64,000 bases of DNA from Dactylorhiza incarnata (taxonomy: Eukaryota; Streptophyta; Magnoliopsida; Asparagales; Orchidaceae). The stretch lies in the NCBI GenBank assembly GCA_033032865.1, contig JAWHQI010000065.1, forward strand, positions 7,192,001 through 7,256,000, read 5' to 3'. The translations under genes were made by a program, and so were the position numbers. Shown here piece after piece: positions 57,193-64,000 of the stretch. Under the pieces are notes generated by a model. The model worked only from the letters and a program-made list of their open reading frames with translations, made no database searches and had not been told where the DNA came from. Each line of letters begins with the position of its first letter. Position 1 is the first letter of the stretch.

Positions 57193-58295
57193 TCAGAGGC
57201 TCTCCTTGAGTTCAAAGTTCAGAATTTTGGAGTGGGGAAGGTGCTGCTGGAGCCAATCTTGAGTAGTTTTCCTTTTTCATGTTCATGTCTCTTTATTTTC
57301 ATGCTCTCTTCCTTTTCTAATGCAATGTATTAGCTTTCCTTTAGTGCAATAGTCTAGTTTAAGCTTGTAATCTTGTTTTTCCTAGCTTGCAAGTTCCTTT
57401 CTTAAGTCTTGTAATAGTTTTTCATTTAAATAAAAAAATAGTTTGTTCTCTTTATTTTGTCTCCTCCTTAGCTAAAATTTCTTAATATGCATTTTTATTT
57501 TTCTTCCTCTTCCCCCTCCACCATGATTAACTAATCCTCATTAGTACTCGATCAAAATGATCCGAGGATGAGTTAGACAAGTTATGATTTTCTAAAGTTT
57601 TCTTTTTCCGTTTTTATAAACACTTGAATTATCCTTGATTTTTAATTAGTGAGGCCATACTTTCGATATATGGTTTTCGCTTAAGTTTTCATATTTAGTT
57701 AGCCGAGAGGCTCAAAGTATGAATCGATCACTCAAGGGTAAAGAGAGTTGCACGCACCCCTCGAGAGAGGATGACGTAAATCTCCCGGATTGGAGTCAAA
57801 TCCAATAGTGGGGTTCACCTCGTAAAGCAAGTTTTAGGTAATCGATTATAGGATGAGAGTCCGGTTGATTTTTCCTAATCTTAGTTGGGCATTAACCTCG
57901 AGAGAGGCATGTTCGAGCTTCGGGAACCTCCACGGTCAAGTAGTTCAATTTAAACGGAATTAGATTTAATTTCTTTTTACTTGTCTTTTCTCACTCCAAG
58001 GTGACTTTTGATTGAGTACTAGCCTCTTTTATCATCATCTAAACCCTTAATTTAGCTTGCAATTTCTCTTTTTTTTTAGCTAAGAACCAAAACCCCAAAA
58101 TATCATTAGATAAGATAATAGTGACTTTCCTCAAAGTAGAAGTAATCAACGCGCCCCGTGGAATACGACCTTGGTATTTCTTAATATCCTATACTATAGA
58201 CGATAAGGTACACTTGCCTTTATCGGATATAGTTTTGGAGAAAATCTCAACCCTTCACTAAAATTTCAAAACCGCAAAAATATATATCAAGTTTT

Positions 58296-58312
58296 TGGCG
58301 CCGTTGCCGGGG
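58296..58312 (+). other. Primer binding site of E2 (tRNA-Asp)
   Basis: TGGCGCCGTTGCCGGGG, six bases after the LTR end, identical to that of E1. Confidence 0.92.
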
Positions 58313-58416
58313 ACTTTTGCGTAGATATTTTGAAACAAGGATAGCTATTAATTTTATCATGTTGTTTTTATTTTAGTTTTTCTATTTTTGAAAATCTTAA
58401 GGGTGAAATTGAAATT

Positions 58417-58520
58417 CTTGGAAAGGACGCTTTGGGCTTGAATTCCCATCACAGCCTCTAGTACCTTGCAAACCCTTCACCGGGTAGATCTTGGGAAGTC
58501 CAAGACTAACTTAATCCGCC
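58417..58520 (+). other. Motif X in the E2 leader
   Basis: cttggaaaggacgctttggg, ttcccatcacagcctctag, taccttgcaaaccc, ttcaccgggtagatcttggg and aagtccaagactaac. Nearly the same as the E1 leader (13229-13334) although most flanking sequence differs. Confidence 0.88.
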
Positions 58521-58577
58521 TAAAAAGAACAAAAAATATTCTCTCTTTTTCTTCTTCTTTCCTTCTCTTTTTAGTGT

Positions 58578-61500
58578 ATGACCCGTGGTAGCACTTCGAT
58601 TCTTCCTTTTGATCCGGAAATCGAGCGAACCCTTTTGAGGCACCGCCGTTCTCGTGATCAAGGAAATCAAGTAGAATCTGAAGAGTCAATCGGGGACACT
58701 AACGCAGCAAATATGGATCATAATCTTAATCCTCCTAATCTTAACGAGCCAAACCCTAATGAGGACGCGCAACGGACCATGTCCTATTATGCGCGGCCGA
58801 ATTTGGAAGGCACACAATCGAGTATTGTTCGCCCCGCGGTGGCGAACAATAATTTTGAGATCAAGTCCAGCATCATACAAATGGTGCAACAATCGGTGAC
58901 CTTTGATGGTCAACCGGACGAGGATCCAAATTCACATATCTCTTACTTTCTTGAAATTTGCGACACTTTTAAGATCAATGGCGTCACCGATGATGCCATT
59001 CGATTACGTCTTTTTCCTTTCTCTCTGCGGTCTAAGGCCAAGCAGTGGTTGGGCTCCCTACCAAGGGGATCCATCACTACATGGGCCGAAATGGCGGAAA
59101 AATTTCTTAATAAATATTTCCCGCCTTCAAAGACCGCTAAATTACGCACGGATATTGCATCGTTCATGCAAATCGACTCGGAGACTCTCTATGATACATG
59201 GGAGCGCTTCAAGGAGCTTTTGCGTCGATGCCCTCACCACGCACTTGCCACTTGGCAACAAGTGCAAATATTTTATAATGGCTTAAATCTCCAAACGAGG
59301 CAAATGATTGATGCGGCCGCCGGGGGGACATTAAATAACAAAACCCCGATCGCCGCTCAAGAGCTTTTCGAAGAGATGGCCACAAATGCGTATCAATGGA
59401 ACATGCCCCGAGCGCGGCCTAATAAGCCGGCCGGAATTTTTGAAATAGACGCTAACGCAAATTTGGCTTTACAAGTTGAGCGCTTAACAAAGCAAGTGGC
59501 GGAGATGTCTGCTTCCTCCGCCACTCCTCCTTGGGCTAATAATATTTTACTTGAAGAGCAAGTTGATTACATGGGAAATCCACCTCGACCTTCCTATAAC
59601 CCGAACACCGCTCCGTATAATAACACCTACAACGCGGGTTATAGGAATCATCCGAACTTCTCATGGAGCAATCAAGGAAATGCTCAGCGTCCCTTAAATT
59701 TAAATCAACCTCCAAATCAACTTCTCAATTTAACTCCCCCTCAAAATTTTAATCCACCCGGTTTTCCACCGCAACAGCAAAAACCCTCTCCGCTTGAAGA
59801 GGTTTTTGCAAAATATGTTGCTACAACTGAAGCGAACATCCGGAACCTCACCGGATCGATCAAAAATTTAGAGAACCAAGTGGGCCAGCTAGCAAAGATA
59901 ATCTCCGAGCGACCGCAAGGAGCCCTTCCGGGAAACACGGAGCCCAACCCAAGGGAGAGCGCAAACGCGATTACACTCCGAAGCGGGAAGGAGGTGGCTT
60001 CTAAGCAGGACGAACCCATGGTAACTTCCTCTCCTCCTCTTCCTCCTATTTTATCTTCAATTTTACCTACTACGTTAGCTCCGCGCGCTTCTACTTCTAA
60101 TGTTCCGTATCCATCTAAGTTTAAAAGCGAGAGCGCCGAAAAGAATTATAAAAAGTTTTTAGATATTTTAAAGCAAATCCACATTAATGTACCCTTCTGC
60201 GAGGCTATCTCTCAAATGCCTAAATATGCGAAATATCTTAAGGAGTTGCTCTCCAATAAGAAAAAATTAGAAGATATTTCGCATATTTCTTTGAACGCAG
60301 AATGCTCCGCGGTTGTACTCAACAAATTGCCTACAAAAGTGAATGACCCGGGACGGTTTTCCATCCCGTGTTTATTTGGCAATTCGTTAGTAAAACACAC
60401 TTTAGCGGATCTGGGAGCAAGTATCAATCTCATGCCTTTTTCATTATTTAAGAAACTAGGTCTAGGAAATCCAAGCCCCACTCAAATGAGTATTCAATTA
60501 GCGGATCGCTCTTTAAAATATCCGGTAGGAATAGTGGAGGACGTGCTCGTCAAGGTCGACAAGTTCATCTTCCCGGTGGACTTTGTCATTCTTGACATCG
60601 AAGAGGATGCCGAAGTACCCCTCATACTCGGCCGCCCCTTCCTTGCCACCTCCCGCGCCATTATTGACGTAAGTAACGGAAAGCTCCTCCTTCGGGTTGG
60701 AGATGATGAAGTTTCTTTCGGCATAAATTCCTCGATGCGGAACACATTAGAAAACGACGATTCATGTTTTTACCTGGAAGAGTGTTGGGAATTCGATTCC
60801 CCTCCCGAGTTAGTCTCCACCTCGAGTCACGAGTCCGAGTTCGCCGAGCTCTTTTGTCTGGAAGAAGAAGAAGTCACTCGTTTCACACCACCCGAACCAC
60901 TATTTTTAGAAAAATTAAAAATCAAAACATCTTATGAAGAGCCACCCGTTTTGGAACTAAAGCAACTTCCCCCTCACCTTAAGTATTTATTTTTAGAAAA
61001 AGAGTCGAAGCTACCCGTCATCGTTTCATCCGAACTTAGCAACTCAGAAATTTCCGAGTTGGCTATTGTCTTAAGAAAGCACCGCCACGCAATTGCGTGG
61101 CAAATTTCGGATATAAAGGGTATAAACCCTTCCTTCTGCACTCATAAAATCTTCCTCGAAGATAATTCCCGAAATTCGGTCCAGCCTCAACGACGGCTAA
61201 ACCCTAACATGAAAGAAGTCGTTAAGGCCGAAGTGATCAAACTATTGGACGCGGGAATTATCTACCCGATATCGGATAGTACTTGGGTTAGCCCAGTACA
61301 AGTCGTACCAAAGAAAGGTGGCATTACGGTAGTAGCTAATGAGAATAACGAGTTGATCCCAACCCGTACTGTTACGGGTTGGCGGATGTGCATCGATTAC
61401 CGAAAACTAAATGATGCCACCCGTAAGGATCACTTCCCCCTACCATTCATCGATCAAATTTTAGAGCGCCTTTCAGGTCACTCCTACTACTGTTTTCTCG

Positions 61501-63866
61501 ATGGTTTGTCGGGATATTTTCAAATACCGATTTCGCCCGAGGACCAAGAGAAAACCACTTTCACTTGTCCCTTTGGCACCTTCGCTTATCGAAGGATGCC
61601 ATTTGGTCTTTGTAATGCGCCAGCTACATTCCAAAGATGTATGCTGGCAATATTTGACGAGTTAGTAGAGGAGGTGATGGAAGTGTTTATGGACGACTTT
61701 TCCGTGTTCGGAAATTCATTTAAAAATTGTTTAAAAAATCTTGAGCGCGTGTTGCAGCGATGCGAGGAAACGAATTTAGCACTTAATTGGGAGAAATGCC
61801 ATTTTATGGTCAAGGAAGGGCTAGTCCTTGGTCATAAAATTTCGGGCATGGGGATCGAGGTCGATAAGGCCAAGATCGAAGTGATTAAAAAACTTCCCCC
61901 TCCAACAAACGTAAAAGCTATTCGTAGTTTCCTAGGCCACGCGGGGTTTTATCGGCGCTTTATACAGAATTTTTCAAAAATCACAAAGCCGTTAACCCAC
62001 CTTCTTGAAAAAGAATCCTCGTTTATTTTTAGCGATGAATGCCATTTGGCTTTTAAACTCATCAAAGAGAAACTTATAAACTCCCCGATTCTAGTCGCGC
62101 CGGATTGGTCGCTTCCTTTTGAAATCATGTGCGACGCGAGTGACATTGCGGTTGGTGTCGTTTTAGGCCAACGGGTGAGTAAGTATTTCCACCCTATTTA
62201 TTATGCGAGCAAAACACTCACGTCGGCACAAGCGAATTACACCACAACCGAAAAGGAGCTTCTAGCGATCGTTTTTGCCTTCGATAAGTTTAGGTCATAT
62301 ATCACCCTCTCAAAAGTTATTGTCTTCACGGATCACTCCGCACTTAGGTATCTTTTAAGCAAATCGGACGCCAAGCCTCGTCTTTTGCGATGGATCCTCC
62401 TCTTGCAGGAGTTTGACTTAGAGATCCGGGACAAAAGAGGAGCCGAAAACTTGGCGGCCGATCATCTCTCCCGTTTAGAAAACCCCGCCTCGGAAGTTTT
62501 GATAGAATCTGACATCGATGATAAATTTCCCGAAGAGCGCCTCCTCGCTCTCGAAGATATTAATACGTCGTCTACCCCCTGGTTTGCAGATCTGGCTAAC
62601 TATTTAGTAGCCCGGGTCTTGCCAAAAGAATTCTCGAGTCAGAAAAAGAAGAAATTCTTTTCTGATTTAAAGAATTACTTTTGGGAGGACCCCTTTTTAT
62701 TCCGTGTATGCGCAGACCAAGTGGTGAGACGATGCGTCTCGAGTGAGGAGGGTCTTAAAATTTTACGACATTGTCACGAGGGACCATCCGGTGGTCATTA
62801 TCATTCGAACCGAACCGCGAGGAAGGCGCTGGAGGCAGGCTTTTATTGGCCCACGCTCTTCAAAGATGCTCACACCCTTGTGAGTACTTGCGACAGCTGC
62901 CAGCGGTCGGGCAACATCTCTCGCCGGGATGAGATGCCCCAAAATATTTTCTTAGAATGTGAGATTTTCGATCTTTGGGGCATTGATTTCGTTGGTCCTC
63001 TCCCTCCTTCATTTTCAAATAAGTATATTCTAGTGGCGGTCGACTACGTGTCAAGGTGGGCGGAAGCGCAAGCTCTCCCCACCAACGATGCGCGAGTCGT
63101 CGTTAACTTTTTAAAAAAATTATTTTCTCGATTTGGCACTCCGCGCGCTATTGTGAGTGATCGGGGCACCCATTTTTGCAATACTCAATTCACAAAAACT
63201 TTAGCAAAATATGGTGTCACGCACAAACTATCCACTGCATATCACCCACAAACGAGCGGCCAAGTCGAAGTGGTTAATCGAGAATTAAAGCGAATTTTAG
63301 AGAAAACGGTTTCTATTAATCGGAAGGATTGGGCAATAAAGCTCGATGACGCGCTTTGGGCCTATCGTACGGCGTACAAGACCGCTATCGGTTGTACACC
63401 ATATCGAATGGTCTATGGCAAGGCTTGCCACCTTCCGGTCGAATTAGAACACCGCGCATTTTGGGCGCTTAAATTTTTAAATCTCGATTCCACTTTAGCG
63501 GGTGAACAAAGGAAGTTTCAAATAAACGAGTTAGATGAATGGCGAGCGAATGCGTATGAGAGCAATAAATTATATAAGGAGCGAACAAAGTTTTATCACG
63601 ATAAACATATAAAATTTCCGAAAACTTTTTCGCCGGGCGATCTCGTCCTCCTTTATAATTCTCGCCTTCACCTTTTTTCGGGAAAATTAAAATCCCGATG
63701 GTCCGGACCCTTTATTGTTAAAGAGGTTTGGTCCTATGGGACAATCCTAATTTCCCACCCGGAAAAAGGCTCCTTCAAAGTTAACGGGCACCGCCTTAAA
63801 TTGTATCTTCCGGGAGACGTACCTAATGACAAGAGTGATGCGATTTTTCTTCATCATATAACATAA
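58578..63866 (+). CDS. Athila-type gag-pol polyprotein, uninterrupted (1762 aa)
   Basis: ATG 58578 begins [18 protein letters not shown], the typical Athila Gag start. Gag core near residues 125-240 ([16 protein letters not shown] at about 154). Protease at about 609 with [12 protein letters not shown] (DLG in place of DTG, as is usual in this group). RT begins near 900; [10 protein letters not shown] at 937 and the catalytic FMDD at 1037-1040. RNase H: CDAS with D1186, then [11 protein letters not shown]. Integrase: zinc region [12 protein letters not shown]...CDSCQRSG from about 1396, then catalytic D1470, D1528 and E1564 with exactly 35 residues between the last two. The tail ends in FLHHIT. 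All catalytic residues are present and there is no stop or frameshift, so the protein is probably functional. E2 is the best candidate donor of replication proteins for E1. Confidence 0.95.
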   Translation: MTRGSTSILPFDPEIERTLLRHRRSRDQGNQVESEESIGDTNAANMDHNLNPPNLNEPNPNEDAQRTMSYYARPNLEGTQSSIVRPAVANNNFEIKSSIIQMVQQSVTFDGQPDEDPNSHISYFLEICDTFKINGVTDDAIRLRLFPFSLRSKAKQWLGSLPRGSITTWAEMAEKFLNKYFPPSKTAKLRTDIASFMQIDSETLYDTWERFKELLRRCPHHALATWQQVQIFYNGLNLQTRQMIDAAAGGTLNNKTPIAAQELFEEMATNAYQWNMPRARPNKPAGIFEIDANANLALQVERLTKQVAEMSASSATPPWANNILLEEQVDYMGNPPRPSYNPNTAPYNNTYNAGYRNHPNFSWSNQGNAQRPLNLNQPPNQLLNLTPPQNFNPPGFPPQQQKPSPLEEVFAKYVATTEANIRNLTGSIKNLENQVGQLAKIISERPQGALPGNTEPNPRESANAITLRSGKEVASKQDEPMVTSSPPLPPILSSILPTTLAPRASTSNVPYPSKFKSESAEKNYKKFLDILKQIHINVPFCEAISQMPKYAKYLKELLSNKKKLEDISHISLNAECSAVVLNKLPTKVNDPGRFSIPCLFGNSLVKHTLADLGASINLMPFSLFKKLGLGNPSPTQMSIQLADRSLKYPVGIVEDVLVKVDKFIFPVDFVILDIEEDAEVPLILGRPFLATSRAIIDVSNGKLLLRVGDDEVSFGINSSMRNTLENDDSCFYLEECWEFDSPPELVSTSSHESEFAELFCLEEEEVTRFTPPEPLFLEKLKIKTSYEEPPVLELKQLPPHLKYLFLEKESKLPVIVSSELSNSEISELAIVLRKHRHAIAWQISDIKGINPSFCTHKIFLEDNSRNSVQPQRRLNPNMKEVVKAEVIKLLDAGIIYPISDSTWVSPVQVVPKKGGITVVANENNELIPTRTVTGWRMCIDYRKLNDATRKDHFPLPFIDQILERLSGHSYYCFLDGLSGYFQIPISPEDQEKTTFTCPFGTFAYRRMPFGLCNAPATFQRCMLAIFDELVEEVMEVFMDDFSVFGNSFKNCLKNLERVLQRCEETNLALNWEKCHFMVKEGLVLGHKISGMGIEVDKAKIEVIKKLPPPTNVKAIRSFLGHAGFYRRFIQNFSKITKPLTHLLEKESSFIFSDECHLAFKLIKEKLINSPILVAPDWSLPFEIMCDASDIAVGVVLGQRVSKYFHPIYYASKTLTSAQANYTTTEKELLAIVFAFDKFRSYITLSKVIVFTDHSALRYLLSKSDAKPRLLRWILLLQEFDLEIRDKRGAENLAADHLSRLENPASEVLIESDIDDKFPEERLLALEDINTSSTPWFADLANYLVARVLPKEFSSQKKKKFFSDLKNYFWEDPFLFRVCADQVVRRCVSSEEGLKILRHCHEGPSGGHYHSNRTARKALEAGFYWPTLFKDAHTLVSTCDSCQRSGNISRRDEMPQNIFLECEIFDLWGIDFVGPLPPSFSNKYILVAVDYVSRWAEAQALPTNDARVVVNFLKKLFSRFGTPRAIVSDRGTHFCNTQFTKTLAKYGVTHKLSTAYHPQTSGQVEVVNRELKRILEKTVSINRKDWAIKLDDALWAYRTAYKTAIGCTPYRMVYGKACHLPVELEHRAFWALKFLNLDSTLAGEQRKFQINELDEWRANAYESNKLYKERTKFYHDKHIKFPKTFSPGDLVLLYNSRLHLFSGKLKSRWSGPFIVKEVWSYGTILISHPEKGSFKVNGHRLKLYLPGDVPNDKSDAIFLHHIT

Positions 63867-64000
63867 TCGGCAAGTGGGTCAAGCTACGCGACCTTAAACA
63901 AAGCGCTTTTGGGAAACACCCCAAAGTTATCTTTTGTTATTTTCTCTTGTCTTTTCTTTTCTTCTTTAACAACTTTTGCAGGTAATCGCGGCTTCCCCAC
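63867..64000 (+). other. Start of E2 post-pol region
   Basis: gaccttaaacaaagcgcttttgggaaacacccc parallels gacgttaaacaaagagcgctcttgggaggcacccc of E1 (14419). tttgcag at 63975-63981 could be a splice acceptor for a downstream env-like ORF, as proposed for Athila; nothing further is visible. Confidence 0.75.

Larger units (their letters stand above)
56542..58289 (+). repeat. 5' LTR of E2
   Basis: 1748 bp, TGATAAAG...TATATCA. It contains a CpG-rich palindrome array (56715-57175), a TATA box at 57186 and a U5 with the string gagagttgcacgcacccctcgagagaggatgacgtaaatc, which parallels gagttgcacgcaaccctagagataggatgacgtaaatc in the E1 LTR. Confidence 0.9.
56542..64000 (+). mobile_element. Element E2: Athila-type Ty3/gypsy retrotransposon, right end outside window
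   Basis: Begins TGATAAAGTAG at the Copia-2 LTR break. It has a 1.75-kb 5' LTR, tRNA-Asp primer site, motif X in the leader and an intact gag-pol frame, followed by the Athila post-pol block. The 3' region (env-like ORF if any, polypurine tract, 3' LTR) lies beyond 64000. Confidence 0.93.

Overview
The window is a nested block of plant transposable elements, and I see no ordinary host gene. A flowering plant is indicated by Ty1/copia and Ty3/gypsy polyproteins of plant type, an Athila-type gag-pol with a tRNA-Asp primer site, an En/Spm (CACTA) gene of the plant Transposase_24 family, and tRNA-derived SINEs. The depth of nesting and the 5-kb LTRs suggest a large, repeat-rich genome. The species cannot be named from this.

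Layout. 1-10243: a CACTA-type DNA transposon running off the left edge. It holds a 1.46-kb tandem duplication, a seven-exon TnpA-like gene with intact splice sites, a truncated TPase (DUF4216) remnant, a 0.9-kb TG-rich satellite, phased subterminal repeats and a clear right terminus (CACTACAACAAAA on the minus strand). 10244-50034: an old minus-strand Ty3/gypsy element (called G) with gag, protease and reverse transcriptase fragments, cut apart by two large insertions. B (10587-35537, TSD TCATC) lies between protease and RT. D (38185-49682, TSD GCTTT) lies in what appears to be G's upstream LTR.

B, D and a third member C (22672-28609, TSD CTATT, inside B) form one family with about 5-kb LTRs, a tRNA-Met primer site and a short interior without any gag or pol. 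Element E1 (11145-18179, TSD ACACT), a non-autonomous Athila relative encoding only a small zinc-knuckle protein, sits in B's left LTR. Copia-1 (41290-46306, minus strand) sits in D. 50035-51129 is a cluster of five SINE copies, four of them as two head-to-head pairs. 51130-56541 is Copia-2, and its 3' LTR is cut by E2 (56542 to past the window end), an Athila element with an uninterrupted 1762-codon gag-pol.

Relative order of insertion: G first; then CACTA, B and D into G; then C and E1 into B, and Copia-1 into D. Separately, Copia-2 precedes E2. E1 and E2 share the primer site, a leader motif and the post-pol segment, so E2-type elements are the natural source of replication proteins for E1.

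Most notable are conserved non-coding structures. A ~100-nt motif (motif X) is shared by the Athila leaders and the giant LTRs. A hairpin in the giant LTRs shows a compensatory base-pair change. A near-identical AGGA-loop hairpin occurs in both families. Each LTR family also carries its own array of short GC-rich repeats, several of them palindromic.
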